DNA of 64,000 bases, taken from the NCBI GenBank assembly GCA_951813325.1, contig OX638350.1, forward strand, positions 310,001 to 374,000, given 5' to 3'. Source of the DNA: an uncultured Acidimicrobiales bacterium. GTDB lineage: Bacteria; Actinomycetota; Acidimicrobiia; Acidimicrobiales; Bin134. How positions within the stretch are numbered: position 1 is the first letter of the stretch; the number at the start of each line of letters is the position of its first letter. The translations under genes were made by a program, and so were the position numbers. This document shows positions 40,167 to 52,595 of this stretch, piece after piece. Under the pieces are notes generated by a model that had not been told where the DNA came from, ran no database searches, and saw nothing but the letters and a program-made list of their open reading frames with translations.

Positions 40167-40170
40167 GTAG
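40123..40170 (+). other. Candidate bridging micro-ORF (15 codons) between nuoD and nuoE
   Basis: Encodes MAHVNASSIMGEVDR. Its ATG overlaps the nuoD stop (TGATG) and its TAG overlaps the nuoE GTG (TAGTG). The last seven residues repeat the C-terminus of NuoD, so it arose by local duplication. Confidence 0.4.
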
Positions 40171-40790
40171 TGGCCCGCCTCAGCCCTGCCAACCTCATGG
40201 TCGCCCATGAGATCATCGGCCGGTACCCGGTTCCCCGATCTGCGCTCATTCCGCTGCTGCATTTGGCCCAAGAGCAAGACGGCTACGTTGCCGAGGACTC
40301 CATGGCCCATATCGCCGAGCTCGTGGGCGTCACCCCCGCCGAGGTCATGGGCACGTGCAGCTTCTACGAAATGCTCAAGCGGGCGCCGGTGGGCGACTAC
40401 ATGGTCAACATCTGCCATGGCATCTCCTGTCACTTGCTGGGGGCATCCGAGCTGATTCACCACGCCGAGTCCATCCTGGGAGTGAAGTCCGGCAGGACCA
40501 CCGAGGACGGCAAGATCACCCTGGAAGCCGTGGAGTGCATTGCCGCCTGCACCGAAGCTCCCTGCCTCCAGGTCAATTACCGCTATCGCAATCGGGTCAC
40601 CGCCGAGGACTTCGATCAGTTGGTGGGCGAGTTGCGGGCTGGGTCCGCCGGGGTCGCTCCCCACGGCAATCTGGCCAAGGTCCGCCAGCACGTCAGCGAA
40701 GACCGCTGGGCCGGGGTGTCGCCTCCAGACGGCCAGGGCGAGCCCCCCTGGATGACCCGCAACCCCTCTGACGACGGAGTCGGCTCATGA
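40170..40790 (+). CDS. nuoE: NADH-quinone oxidoreductase subunit E
   Basis: The 24-kDa-type subunit with [2Fe-2S] cluster N1a. The 206-residue protein has CHGISC and, 40 residues later, CIAACTEAPC. Its C-terminus is about 40 residues longer than usual, ending in a charged, Pro-rich tail. GTG start, preceded by GGAGAGG. The stop overlaps nuoF (ATGA). Confidence 0.96.
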   Translation: MARLSPANLMVAHEIIGRYPVPRSALIPLLHLAQEQDGYVAEDSMAHIAELVGVTPAEVMGTCSFYEMLKRAPVGDYMVNICHGISCHLLGASELIHHAESILGVKSGRTTEDGKITLEAVECIAACTEAPCLQVNYRYRNRVTAEDFDQLVGELRAGSAGVAPHGNLAKVRQHVSEDRWAGVSPPDGQGEPPWMTRNPSDDGVGS

Positions 40791-42124
40791 CCGCAGCCGC
40801 TGGCCAAGACCTTCGGATTGTGACCTCCCGCTTCGAGGTGGAAGACGGCCACACAATGGCCGGCTACGAGCGCACTGGTGGTTATGCCGGGTTGCGGCGG
40901 GCGTTGGAGATGGCTCCGGCCGAGGTCCACGGTGAGGTTCGTGCCGCGAGCCTGCTGGGCCGGGGCGGCGCCGGGTTCCCCGCCGGGGTCAAGTGGGGGT
41001 TCTGCCCGCCGGGGGTGTGGCCCCGCTATCTGGTGGTGAACGGCGACGAGTCCGAGCCGGGCACCTACAAAGACCGCCTACTCATGGAGCGCGATCCCCA
41101 CCAGCTGATCGAGGGCTGTCTGATCGCCTGCTATGCCCTCGGCCTCTCTCAGTGCTTCTTGTACGTGCGAGGTGAGATGGCCCACGCCCAAGAGCGGTTG
41201 GCCTCTGCTCTCAACGAGGCTTACGAGGCCGGTTATGTAGGCCGCAACGTGCTCGGCGCCGATGACTTCTCGGTGGACATCACCCTCCACTGGGGCGCCG
41301 GCGCCTACATCGTGGGGGAGGAGACCGCTCTCATTGAGAGCCTGGAGGGCAGTCGGGGCATGCCTCGGCTAAAGCCGCCGTATTTCCCGGCGTCCATCGG
41401 CCTCTACGGCAAGCCCACCATTGTCAACAACGTGGAGACCCTGGCCAACCTGCCGTGGATCGTGTCCAACGGCGGGGCCGCCTTCGCTGCCATGGGGGCT
41501 GAAACCTCTACCGGCACCCGGGTGTTCGCCGTATCCGGACACGTTGTCTCACCTGGTGTGTTCGAAGTGCCCTTCGGCACCACCACATTCCGGGACATCA
41601 TCTTCGATCCCCGCTATGCCGGCGGCCTTCACCCTGGCCGAAACCTCAAGACATTTATCCCCGGCGGGGCGTCAGCCCCCTGGTTCTTCGAAGAACACCT
41701 CGATATTCCCCTGGAGAAGGCCACGGTGGACAAGGCCGGCTCCATGCTGGGTTCGGGAGCCATCGTGGTTATGGACAACACCACCGACGTAGTCAAGGCC
41801 TGCCATAACGTGGTGCGGTTCTTCGCCCGGGAGTCTTGCGGCAAATGCACCCCGTGCCGAGAGGGCACCTCCTGGTTGGAGAAGATCCTCAGCCGCATTC
41901 TGGCTGGCCAGGGCCGCCCCCAAGATCTGGATCTGTTGATGGACGTTTGCGACAACATCAGCCCCGGCATCCATTGGCCGCCCCGCCAGACCACCATCTG
42001 CCCGCTGGGACCGTCGGCCGTTTCACCCATCGCCTCCGCTCTGGAGCGGTTCCGCGGCGAGTTTGAGGCTTACCTCCCCGGCACTGCGGTTTCTGTATCC
42101 ACGAAATCGGAGGTCGCGTCGTGA
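40787..42124 (+). CDS. nuoF: NADH-quinone oxidoreductase subunit F
   Basis: Binds NADH and FMN and carries cluster N3. The 445-residue protein has GRGGAGFPAGVKWGF, the ESEPGTYKDR loop, GAGAYIVGEETALIESLEG and the cluster cysteines C351, C354, C357 and C405 (SCGKCTPC and TTICPLG). The stop overlaps a micro-ORF start (GTGA). Confidence 0.97.
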   Translation: MTAAAGQDLRIVTSRFEVEDGHTMAGYERTGGYAGLRRALEMAPAEVHGEVRAASLLGRGGAGFPAGVKWGFCPPGVWPRYLVVNGDESEPGTYKDRLLMERDPHQLIEGCLIACYALGLSQCFLYVRGEMAHAQERLASALNEAYEAGYVGRNVLGADDFSVDITLHWGAGAYIVGEETALIESLEGSRGMPRLKPPYFPASIGLYGKPTIVNNVETLANLPWIVSNGGAAFAAMGAETSTGTRVFAVSGHVVSPGVFEVPFGTTTFRDIIFDPRYAGGLHPGRNLKTFIPGGASAPWFFEEHLDIPLEKATVDKAGSMLGSGAIVVMDNTTDVVKACHNVVRFFARESCGKCTPCREGTSWLEKILSRILAGQGRPQDLDLLMDVCDNISPGIHWPPRQTTICPLGPSAVSPIASALERFRGEFEAYLPGTAVSVSTKSEVAS

Positions 42125-42174
42125 AGAAGGGGTTTGTGATGTGGCCGACCGCTAGCTCAGGGGGCCAGCAGTGA
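42121..42174 (+). other. Candidate bridging micro-ORF (17 codons) between nuoF and nuoG
   Basis: Encodes MKKGFVMWPTASSGGQQ. Its GTG overlaps the nuoF stop (GTGA) and its TGA overlaps the nuoG GTG (GTGA). The gap is exactly bridged. Confidence 0.42.
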
Positions 42175-44714
42175 GCGAGTCCGAAACCGTGGTCAACATC
42201 ACCGTCAACGGCCAAGCAGTGGAGGCCGTCCCCGGCGAGTGGGTCATCGCCGCCGCTGAGCGGGCCGGGGTCTACATTCCCCACTTCTGCTACCACCCCC
42301 GGATGAACTCGGTGGGCATGTGCCGTATGTGCATCGTGGACATCGACGCCGGACGCGGCCCGGCCCTGCAACCCTCCTGCATGGTGGCGGTCAGCGAGGG
42401 CATGGTGGTGGACACCACCTCCGAGCAAACCCGCAAGGCCCAAGACGGGGTGCTGGAGTTTCTGCTGCTGAACCACCCGCTCGACTGCCCGGTGTGCGAC
42501 AAGGGCGGCGAATGCCCCCTTCAAGACCAGACCATGGCCTATGGTCCGGGGGAGAGCCGGTTCATCGAGGAGAAGCGCCACTTCGAGAAGCCCATCCCCG
42601 TGAACGATCTCGTCTACCTGGATCGGGAGCGCTGCATTCTGTGCGACCGCTGCACCCGGTTCGCCGACGAGGTGGCCGGCGACCCGCTCATCACCTTCCA
42701 GGACCGGGGCGACCAAACCCAGGTGAACACCTTCCCCGATCTGCCCTTCTCCTCTTATTTCAGCGGCAACACCGTGCAGATCTGCCCGGTGGGCGCCCTT
42801 ACCGCGGTGCCCTATCGGTTCAAGGCCCGTCCCTGGGACCTCACCGAGGTTGAGTCCACCTACCCCAACCCGATGGGTGACCGGGTGGTGGTGCAAGCCT
42901 CCCGCGACCAGGTGCTGCGCTATCAGGGGGTGGATAGCGACGCGGTCAACTGGGGGTGGCTCACCGACAAGGATCGATTCTCCTTCGAGGCCAACGCCAG
43001 CGAGCTGCGGCTGCGTTCGCCGCTGGTGCGGGGAACCCCGCTGGGCCGGCCCGATCCCGGCGGCAGCGAGCTGGTTGAGACCTCATGGCGCCAAGCCCTC
43101 ACCCAGGCCGCCCACACCATCCGGGCCGCAGTCGAGGGCAAAGGCCCCCAGTCGGTGGCCGTTTTGGGCGGGGCCCGCCTGACCAACGAGGATCAGTATG
43201 TTTGGGCTCGGCTGGCCAAAGGGGTCATCGGCACCGATCACGTGGACGCCCAGCTGGACGATGGCCTGCCCGCCGATGCGGTGCTCGGATTGCCCCGGGC
43301 CACCATCAATCGGGCCTGCACTCCGGGCGGCACCGTGATTTTGATGGCGCCCGATCCCAAAGAGGAGCAGGGCACCCTGTACCTGAGGCTCCGCCACGCC
43401 GTGGTCAGCGACGGCGTGCAGCTCATCGAGCTCACTCCCCGGGCATCCGCGCTGAGCCATTTGGCCGCCCACCGATTGCACCACCGTCCTGGCGAGGCCG
43501 CCGCCGTTGCCGCTGCCCTGGTGGGCGGCGACATCGACGCCGGCCCGGACGGGGAGATAGGTGGAGTTCCCGCCGAGGCCCTTGCCGCCGCGGCCGCGGC
43601 GCTGGCCGAGCGGGCCGACCAACCGATCACCGTGATCTTGGGCCGCACCTCGCTGGCCGAAGCCGCTGGCCCCACGGTGGAGGCCGCGGCCGAGTTGATG
43701 AAGTTGGCCAAGCTGCTGGCCGCTGGCAGCCGACCGGGCATCGCATTTTTGCCCGCGCTGCACCGGGGCAACGTGCTCGGTGCGCTGGACATGGGCTTGG
43801 CCCCTGGTCTGCTGCCCGGTCGGGTAACCCTGGCCGATGGCGGGTCGGCGTTGGCCGAGTTGTGGGGTTCGGTGCCGGCCGCTTCCGGTGCCGACGCCCG
43901 GGGCATCCTGAAAGCGGCTGCCGATGGCGAAATCGACGTTTTGATCCTGCTGGGCGCCGACCCTCTGGGCGATGTCCCCGATCGCAAAGCGGCCGAGTCC
44001 GCCTTAGACCGCGTGGACACGGTCATCGCCTCCGACCTGTTCCTGCACCAATCCGCGGCCCAAGCGGACATCGTGCTTCCCGCGGCAGGCTTCGGTGAAC
44101 GCCGGGGCACCCATACCAACATGGAAGGCCGGATAACCCGGGAGCGTCAGGTCGTTACGCCGCCGGGCACGGCCCGGGCCGATTGGGCTATTGCTTCTGA
44201 GCTCGCCCGATTGCTCGATGCCGAGTTCGGTTTCGCTAGCCCCGAGGAGGTGTGGGGGGAGATCGTCCGGGCAGCTCCATCGCACCGAAACCTCTCCTTG
44301 GAGGCCATCGACACCGAGACCGACGGTGTGGTGGCGGCTGACAGCTCCATCACGTTCTCTCCGACCGAAGATGTCACTTCGGTGCCCCATTTCGATGCCT
44401 ACAGCCTGCGGCTGGTGTCGTCTCGGCGCATGTACGACCGGGGAACTCTGGTCCAGCACGCCCCCTCGTTGGCCGGGCTGGCCAATGCCGCGGTCCTCGC
44501 GGTAAACCCCTATGACTTCCAGCGGGTTGGGGTTGATCCCGGCACCGAGGTGCAGGTGGTGTCGCACGTAGGCGAGATGTCCGTGCCGGTGGCGGCCGCC
44601 TCCGGAGTGCCCCGAGGCACTGCGGTGCTTGGATTCAACCACCCCGACTTGGATGTGCGTGTGCTCATTGACCCCGACGCCGTGGTCACCGACCTGAGGA
44701 TCCAAACCGGATGA
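42171..44714 (+). CDS. nuoG: NADH-quinone oxidoreductase subunit G
   Basis: The 75-kDa-type subunit, 847 residues. A ferredoxin-like [2Fe-2S] domain (CYHPRMNSVGMCRMC, about 44-58) is followed by the His/Cys cluster region (DCPVCDKGGECPLQDQ), the [4Fe-4S] segment CILCDRC...VQICPVGAL, then a molybdopterin-oxidoreductase-like domain (about 290-740) with no visible cofactor ligand. A C-terminal domain resembles the molydopterin-binding barrel. GTG start. Confidence 0.96.
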   Translation: MSESETVVNITVNGQAVEAVPGEWVIAAAERAGVYIPHFCYHPRMNSVGMCRMCIVDIDAGRGPALQPSCMVAVSEGMVVDTTSEQTRKAQDGVLEFLLLNHPLDCPVCDKGGECPLQDQTMAYGPGESRFIEEKRHFEKPIPVNDLVYLDRERCILCDRCTRFADEVAGDPLITFQDRGDQTQVNTFPDLPFSSYFSGNTVQICPVGALTAVPYRFKARPWDLTEVESTYPNPMGDRVVVQASRDQVLRYQGVDSDAVNWGWLTDKDRFSFEANASELRLRSPLVRGTPLGRPDPGGSELVETSWRQALTQAAHTIRAAVEGKGPQSVAVLGGARLTNEDQYVWARLAKGVIGTDHVDAQLDDGLPADAVLGLPRATINRACTPGGTVILMAPDPKEEQGTLYLRLRHAVVSDGVQLIELTPRASALSHLAAHRLHHRPGEAAAVAAALVGGDIDAGPDGEIGGVPAEALAAAAAALAERADQPITVILGRTSLAEAAGPTVEAAAELMKLAKLLAAGSRPGIAFLPALHRGNVLGALDMGLAPGLLPGRVTLADGGSALAELWGSVPAASGADARGILKAAADGEIDVLILLGADPLGDVPDRKAAESALDRVDTVIASDLFLHQSAAQADIVLPAAGFGERRGTHTNMEGRITRERQVVTPPGTARADWAIASELARLLDAEFGFASPEEVWGEIVRAAPSHRNLSLEAIDTETDGVVAADSSITFSPTEDVTSVPHFDAYSLRLVSSRRMYDRGTLVQHAPSLAGLANAAVLAVNPYDFQRVGVDPGTEVQVVSHVGEMSVPVAAASGVPRGTAVLGFNHPDLDVRVLIDPDAVVTDLRIQTG

Positions 44715-44776
44715 TGTCTATTGAGCCACACGGCCTTGCTTTCTTGGGCGCCAGCCAGAGGACTCATCCCCGGTGA
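44711..44776 (+). other. Candidate bridging micro-ORF (21 codons) between nuoG and nuoH
   Basis: The ATG overlaps the nuoG stop (ATGA) and the TGA overlaps the nuoH start (TGATG). The peptide begins MMSIEPHGLAFLG and ends SQRTHPR. The 61-nt gap is exactly bridged. Confidence 0.42.
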
Positions 44777-45999
44777 TGGCCGGCCTGTCGCTTCCCGGTC
44801 CGACCGTGTTCGGTCTCGACCCGCTGTATACCGGCGGAGTGGGCCTGGCCGAGGTGCTTATCACCCTGCTCAAGGTGGGGGTGGCCTTCGCCCTGCTGAT
44901 GGTGGCCGTCATGTTGATGATCTGGTTCGAGCGCAAGGTGATCAGTGACATGCAGAACCGCATCGGCCCCAACTTGGCCGGGCCGTTCGGCATTCTCCAG
45001 ACGCTGGCCGACGGCATCAAGCTGTTCTTCAAAGAAGACCTGATTCCCGAGCAGTCCGATCGGCTCGTCTTCAAGCTGGCTCCCTACCTGTCGCTAGTGC
45101 CCGCCTTCTTGGTATTCGCCGTGGTCCCCGTAGGGGGCAACTTCAGCGGGGGCGACGGCCAGGTCAGCCTGTTCGGCCACCAGACCTTCCTCCAGGTTTC
45201 CGATCCGCCGGTGGGAATCCTGCTGGTGCTGGCCATGTCTTCGGTGGCGGTCTACGGGGTCATGCTGGCCGGCTGGTCATCGGGCTCCAAGTATCCGCTG
45301 TTGGCGTCGGTGCGGGCCTCGGCCCAGATGGTCTCCTATGAGGCTGCGCTGGGCCTGTCGCTGGCTGCGGTGCTGTTGAAGTCGGGCAGCCTGTCCACCA
45401 ACCAGATCGTGGCTGAGCAGTCGGTGTGGAACTGGAATCTGTGGGTTACCTGGGTGGTGCCCATGGTCATCTTCTTGATCGCGGCCACCGCCGAGCTCAA
45501 CCGGCCCCCGTTCGACCTGGTGGAGGCCGAGCAGGAGCTGGTCGGCGGCTTCCACACCGAGTACAGCTCCATCCGCTTCGCTCTGTTCTACCTGGCCGAG
45601 TTCATGAACATGATCACCATGTCGGCCATCGTGGTGACGCTGTTCTTGGGCGGCCCCAACGGCCCCGACTTCACCTCGGTGGGCTGGCTGTCGGGCGTGC
45701 TGTGGTTCTTCGGCAAGCTGATGCTGTTCCTGTTCTTTTTCGTGTGGCTGCGGGCCACCCTGCCCCGTTTCCGCTACGACCAGCTCATGGACTTGGGCTG
45801 GAAGCTGCTCATCCCGCTGTCGCTGGGGTGGCTGCTGGTGCTGGCCTCCTACGACGTGGCTGGCGACCGGGGCTGGAACCGGGCCGCGGCGGTGATCGTG
45901 GCGCTGGCCATCATGGCCGCCCTGGCCAGTCTGTTGGCCCTGGCCCTGCGGGCCGCCCGCCAACGCCGAGAGCTTGATCCCCAAGGAGAGTTTGTCTAA
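44776..45999 (+). CDS. nuoH: NADH-quinone oxidoreductase subunit H
   Basis: An eight-helix membrane subunit that lines the quinone channel. The 407-residue protein has [59 protein letters not shown] and [18 protein letters not shown]. The ATG at 44776 is chosen; the preceding GTG is an alternative. The stop overlaps nuoI (TAATG). Confidence 0.97.
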   Translation: MAGLSLPGPTVFGLDPLYTGGVGLAEVLITLLKVGVAFALLMVAVMLMIWFERKVISDMQNRIGPNLAGPFGILQTLADGIKLFFKEDLIPEQSDRLVFKLAPYLSLVPAFLVFAVVPVGGNFSGGDGQVSLFGHQTFLQVSDPPVGILLVLAMSSVAVYGVMLAGWSSGSKYPLLASVRASAQMVSYEAALGLSLAAVLLKSGSLSTNQIVAEQSVWNWNLWVTWVVPMVIFLIAATAELNRPPFDLVEAEQELVGGFHTEYSSIRFALFYLAEFMNMITMSAIVVTLFLGGPNGPDFTSVGWLSGVLWFFGKLMLFLFFFVWLRATLPRFRYDQLMDLGWKLLIPLSLGWLLVLASYDVAGDRGWNRAAAVIVALAIMAALASLLALALRAARQRRELDPQGEFV

Positions 46000-46673
46000 T
46001 GGGATACCTCCAAGGATTCGCGGTCACGCTCCGCAAGATGTTCAAGGGCACCGAGAGCGGCCGGGTGGTCACCACCCAGTACCCCGACGAGAAGCGCCCC
46101 AAGCCCGAGCGCTTCCACGGTCGCCATGTGCTCAACCGCTACGAGGACGGCATGGAGAAGTGCATCGGATGTGAGCTGTGCGCTGGCGTTTGCCCGGCCC
46201 GCTGCATCTACGTGCGGGGGGCTGACAATCCGCCCGACGATCCGGTGTCGCCCGGCGAGCGCTTCGGCTACGTGTACGAGATCAACTATCTGCGGTGTAT
46301 CCACTGCGATCTGTGCGTGGAGGCCTGCCCCACCGAGGCCATCACCGAGTCGAAGCTGTTTGAGTTCTCGTTCACCAACCGCTCCGACGCCATCTACACC
46401 AAAGACGAGCTGGTGGTGGGAGACGACGGCCGGCCCCAGCAACTCCCCTGGGAGGACTGGAAGCCCGGCGACGACGAGCACACCTCGGCCTGGGTGCGGG
46501 CCACGTCTCCGTCGGGACGGGCCGACTACGAGGGCCAGGTGGCCTGGTCGGGCGAGTTGGGCTACGGCATTCGCTCACCCGAGCGAGGTCAAACGGCCGA
46601 CGGTGAGCCCGACGACGCTCCAGACGACCGCGACCGCGACCACGGTCGCGACGACCGCGGGGGTCACCACTGA
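45999..46673 (+). CDS. nuoI: NADH-quinone oxidoreductase subunit I
   Basis: Carries clusters N6a and N6b. The 224-residue protein has [18 protein letters not shown] and [16 protein letters not shown]. The C-terminus is a charged, Asp/Arg-rich tail ([20 protein letters not shown]), longer than in most homologues and rich in GACCGCGAC-type tandem sequence. The stop overlaps nuoJ (TGATG). Confidence 0.97.
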   Translation: MGYLQGFAVTLRKMFKGTESGRVVTTQYPDEKRPKPERFHGRHVLNRYEDGMEKCIGCELCAGVCPARCIYVRGADNPPDDPVSPGERFGYVYEINYLRCIHCDLCVEACPTEAITESKLFEFSFTNRSDAIYTKDELVVGDDGRPQQLPWEDWKPGDDEHTSAWVRATSPSGRADYEGQVAWSGELGYGIRSPERGQTADGEPDDAPDDRDRDHGRDDRGGHH

Positions 46674-47224
46674 TGGAGACCGCAGTCTTCATTGTGTGCG
46701 CCGTCATCGTGTTGGCCGGGGCGCTGGGGGTGGTGCTGTCGCGCAACCCGGTGCATGCCGCGTTGAGCCTGGTGGGGACCCTGTTTGGCATGGCCGTTCT
46801 GTTCCTCAACCTGGAGGCCCACTTCCTGGCCGCGGTGCAGATCATTGTCTACGCCGGCGCCATCGTGGTGCTGTTCTTGTTCGTGATCATGTTGCTGGGC
46901 GTCGACCGGCTCGAAGACCTGTCGGTAGAGCCCATCACCGGCCAGCGAGCCTTGGCTGCCTTGGTGGGGTTGGGCACATTCGGGCTGGCGGTGGCCTTCT
47001 TGGTGACCGGCGACATCGGCGTGGTTGGCGTAGGTGCTCAGACTGCGGATATCACCGATCAATACTCCAACCTGCGCCAGATCGCCGATGTGTTGTTTAC
47101 CGACTACGTCTACGCCTTTGAGGCCACTGCCGCCTTGCTCACCATCTCAGTAGTGGGTGCGGTGGTCATGTCCCGCCGTATGGGCCGCGACGACGAAGCG
47201 CAGGAAGCCTCAGGGGACGACTGA
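46673..47224 (+). CDS. nuoJ: NADH-quinone oxidoreductase subunit J
   Basis: A five-helix membrane subunit, 183 residues, with [52 protein letters not shown], the pi-bulge helix region of the family. The stop overlaps nuoK (TGATG). Confidence 0.96.
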   Translation: METAVFIVCAVIVLAGALGVVLSRNPVHAALSLVGTLFGMAVLFLNLEAHFLAAVQIIVYAGAIVVLFLFVIMLLGVDRLEDLSVEPITGQRALAALVGLGTFGLAVAFLVTGDIGVVGVGAQTADITDQYSNLRQIADVLFTDYVYAFEATAALLTISVVGAVVMSRRMGRDDEAQEASGDD

Positions 47225-47526
47225 TGGTCACCGCCTCCTGGTATCTGATTCTGGCCGCCGGTCTGTTCACCATCGGCGCGACCGGCCTGCTCGTGCGGCG
47301 CAACCCGCTGATCATGTTCATGTGCGTGGAGCTGATGCTCAACGCCGTCAACCTCACCTTCATCACCTTCGGGCGGGAGCTGAACGACATCGGCGGGCAG
47401 GTGTCGGTGTTCTTCGTGCTGGTGGTGGCGGCCGCCGAGGTGGTGGTGGGTCTGGCCATTGTGGTGGCCATCAACCGCCGCCGCCCCCAAGCCACCGCCG
47501 ACGACCTATCGGCGCTGAGGGGATAG
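47224..47526 (+). CDS. nuoK: NADH-quinone oxidoreductase subunit K
   Basis: A three-helix, 100-residue subunit with the conserved membrane glutamates in [15 protein letters not shown] and [17 protein letters not shown]. Seven nucleotides separate it from nuoL. Confidence 0.97.
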   Translation: MVTASWYLILAAGLFTIGATGLLVRRNPLIMFMCVELMLNAVNLTFITFGRELNDIGGQVSVFFVLVVAAAEVVVGLAIVVAINRRRPQATADDLSALRG

Positions 47527-47533
47527 CGCCGCC

Positions 47534-49488
<1,955 letters not shown>

Positions 49489-49489
<1 letters not shown>

Positions 49490-51081
49490 TGGGCGGATCC
49501 ACCGTATTGCCGGTCATCATCTTCTTGCCCCTGGTGGGCGCGGCGGCCATCGCGCTGATCGCCCCCTCCCGCTCGATGGTCCTCAAGCCGGTGGCGGTGG
49601 CCACCTCGGCGGCCACCGGGGCGCTCACCCTATGGCTCATGGCCGCCTTCGACAAGAACGACGGCGATTTCCAGTTCACCCAGCTCACCGAGTGGATCGG
49701 CTCGGCGGGCATCTCCTGGCACGTCGGGGTGGATGGCATCTCGCTGTTCTTGGTGGTTCTCACCGGGGTGCTGTTCCCCTTGGCCATCGTGGCCTGCGAC
49801 CCTCCGCATGATGCCAAGGCCTATTACATCTGGCTGCTGGTGCTGGAAACCGGCTGCTTAGGGGTGTTCCTGTCGCTCGACTTGGTGCTGTTCTTCTTGT
49901 TCTTCGAGGTCGTGCTGATCCCCATGTACTTCCTCATCGGCTCGTGGGGCCACGACAACCGCAAGTACGCGGCCACCAAGTTCTTCCTGTTCACCATGCT
50001 GGGCTCGGCCCTCATGCTGGTGGGGATGCTGACCCTGGCGCTATTGGCCAAGGACTACAGCGATACCGGCGAGATCACCTTCAACCTCATCGAGTTGGCC
50101 AACAGTGCGGGCGAGCTGCCCACCATCACCGCCCGCTGGATCTTTCTGTCGTTCGCCCTGGCCTTCGCGGTGAAGGTGCCCATCTTCCCGGTGCATACCT
50201 GGCTGCCCGACGCCCACACCGAGGCCCCCACCGCTGGATCGGTGATCCTGGCCGGGGTCATGCTCAAGCTGGGCACCTACGGGCTGGTTCGCTTCGGCCT
50301 CTATCTGTTCCCCGAGGCATCCCGCTACTTCGCCCCGCTGCTGTTCACCCTGGGGGTGATCGGCATTTTGTACGGCGCGGTGGTGGCCACCATGCAGCGC
50401 GACCTGAAACGCCTGGTGGCCTATTCCTCGGTGGCCCACCTGGGCTTCATCGTGCTGGGCATCTTCTCCATCAACACCGAGGGCATCGAGGGCGGGTTGC
50501 TCCAGATGGTGAACCACGGACTGTCCACCGGGGCGCTGTTCTTGCTGGTGGGGTTCATCTATGAGCGCCGGCACACTCGCCAGATCTCCGAGATGATCGG
50601 GCTTCAAAAGGCCGCCCCGGTGCTGGCCGCGGTGTTCACCGTGGTGATGCTGTCGTCGGTGGGTCTCCCGGGCCTCAACGGCTTTGTGGGTGAGTTCTTG
50701 ATCCTGGCCGGGGCCTTCGTGGCCCACCGCTGGTGGGCGGTGGTGGCCGCCGCCGGGGTCATCCTGGCTGCGCTGTATTTGCTGTGGGCCTACCAGCGGG
50801 TGTTCCACGGCACCCCCGACGACGCCAACCGGTCGATGCCCGACCTCAACTGGCAAGAGAAGCTGGTCATGGTGCCTTTGGTGGGGCTCATCGTGTTTCT
50901 GGGGGTGTACCCCAAGCCGGTGATCGAGCGGATGGAGCCCGCCGTCACCGCCTTGATAGAGCACATGGAACAAGTCGAGGGGTTCGAATCGCCCACCGTG
51001 GACAACCGGCCCACCGGCAGCTTCAACGAGCTCCGCACTCTCACCGATGACTACGGCAGCGACGAGGGGGAGGGCCACTGA
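49489..51081 (+). CDS. nuoM: NADH-quinone oxidoreductase subunit M
   Basis: An antiporter-like subunit, 530 residues, with FFLFFEVVLIPMYFLIGSWG, FAVKVPIFPVHTWLPDAHTEAPTAGSVILAGVMLKLGTYG and VAYSSVAHLGFIVLGIF. The ATG at 49489 overlaps the nuoL stop. The stop overlaps nuoN (TGATG). Confidence 0.98.
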
Positions 51082-52580
51082 TGCTCTCGATCTTCGCCCA
51101 GGCCGACATCCCCGACATCCAGTGGCTGCCGCTCATCCCCCATGTGGTGATGGCGGGGGCCGCGGTGGTGCTGTTGACCATTGTGTCGGTGGCCGGTCGA
51201 TGGCTGCCGAGGTGGTTCCCGGCGGCCTGGACGGTGGCCGCAGGGTTGGCGGTGCTGGCCACCGCCATTCCGGTGTGGATTCGGGCCTGGCAAGAGGGAC
51301 CCCATTCGGTGGTTGCCGGTTCCATCGGGGTGGACGGGTTCTCGGTGTTCATCATCGTGCTGCTGGCCTGCACCGTGGTGCTGACCGCCCTGGTGGTCGA
51401 CGGGTTCTTGCACCGGGAGAGCCTCGACGGTCCCGCGTTTTATGTGCTGTTGATGCTGTCGGCCACCGGCGGCATCACCATGGCTTCGGCCAACAACCTC
51501 ATCGTGCTGTTCTTGGGCCTGGAGATCCTGTCGCTGGCGGTGTACGTGCTGGTGGCCATGCACCTGCGCCGAGCCGAGTCGCAAGAGGCGGGCATCAAAT
51601 ACTTCGTGCTGGGGGCGTTCGCTTCGGCCTTCCTGCTCTACGGCATCGCCCTGGTGTATGGGGCCACCGGATCGCTCAACCTGATCGGCATCGAAGGTGC
51701 ATTGAGAACCAACGACCTGAGCGACAACGGCTTGTTGCTGGCCGGGATGGCCATGCTGCTAGTGGGGTTCGGCTTCAAGGTGGCCGCCGTGCCGTTCCAC
51801 GCCTGGACCCCGGACGTGTACCAGGGGGCCCCCTCGCCGGTGGTGTCGTACATGGCCGCCGGGGTGAAGGCCGCCGGGTTCGCCGCCCTGCTCCGGGTGT
51901 TCTTCGCCGGTTTCGGCGAAGTGGCCGACGAGTGGCAGCCGGTGGTGTTCGGCCTGGCCATCGCCAGCCTGGCGGTGGGGTCGCTGATGGCCATCGTCCA
52001 AACCGACGTCAAGCGCATCCTGGCTTACTCCTCGATTAGCCACGCGGGGTTCATCCTCGTCGGCGTACAGGCCGCCACCCACGACGGCGTGGCCAGCGTG
52101 CTGTTCTATTTGGCCGCCTACGCCGCCATGGCCATCGGCAGCTTCGCGGTGGTCACCGTGGTAAGCGGCCCCGGCGACGAAGGCACCGCCCTCGACAACC
52201 TCCGGGGCCTGGCCTCCCGCCGCCCGCTTTTGGCCGCAGCCTTCACCGTGCTGCTGCTGTCGCAGGCCGGTATTCCGTTCACCGCCGGGTTCTGGGCCAA
52301 GTTCGAGGTGATCACCGCAGCGGTGGATGCCCGGTCCTTCTGGCTGGCGGTGATCGCCATGCTGGCCGCGGTGGTGGCAGCCTTCTTGTACCTGCGGATC
52401 GTGGTGGCCATGTTCCTGGACGCTCCCGACCCCGACGCCCCCCGCCTCACGATCCCCAGGGGCCCAGCGGTGGCCATCACCATCGTGGTGTTGTTCACAC
52501 TTGCCTTCGGCATCTACCCCGAACCCCTGCTCAATCTGGCCGAAGACGCCCTACTTTCAATCAGCCTCACCGCCCACTAG
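51081..52580 (+). CDS. nuoN: NADH-quinone oxidoreductase subunit N
   Basis: An antiporter-like subunit, 499 residues, with FLGLEILSLAVYVLVAMHLRR, GFKVAAVPFHAWTPDVYQGAPSPVVSYMAAGVKAAGFA and ILAYSSISHAGFILVGVQA. It ends the nuo operon and is convergent with the TPP-enzyme gene, 15 nt away. Confidence 0.98.
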   Translation: MLSIFAQADIPDIQWLPLIPHVVMAGAAVVLLTIVSVAGRWLPRWFPAAWTVAAGLAVLATAIPVWIRAWQEGPHSVVAGSIGVDGFSVFIIVLLACTVVLTALVVDGFLHRESLDGPAFYVLLMLSATGGITMASANNLIVLFLGLEILSLAVYVLVAMHLRRAESQEAGIKYFVLGAFASAFLLYGIALVYGATGSLNLIGIEGALRTNDLSDNGLLLAGMAMLLVGFGFKVAAVPFHAWTPDVYQGAPSPVVSYMAAGVKAAGFAALLRVFFAGFGEVADEWQPVVFGLAIASLAVGSLMAIVQTDVKRILAYSSISHAGFILVGVQAATHDGVASVLFYLAAYAAMAIGSFAVVTVVSGPGDEGTALDNLRGLASRRPLLAAAFTVLLLSQAGIPFTAGFWAKFEVITAAVDARSFWLAVIAMLAAVVAAFLYLRIVVAMFLDAPDPDAPRLTIPRGPAVAITIVVLFTLAFGIYPEPLLNLAEDALLSISLTAH

Positions 52581-52595
52581 TCAAGGCGGGATCAA

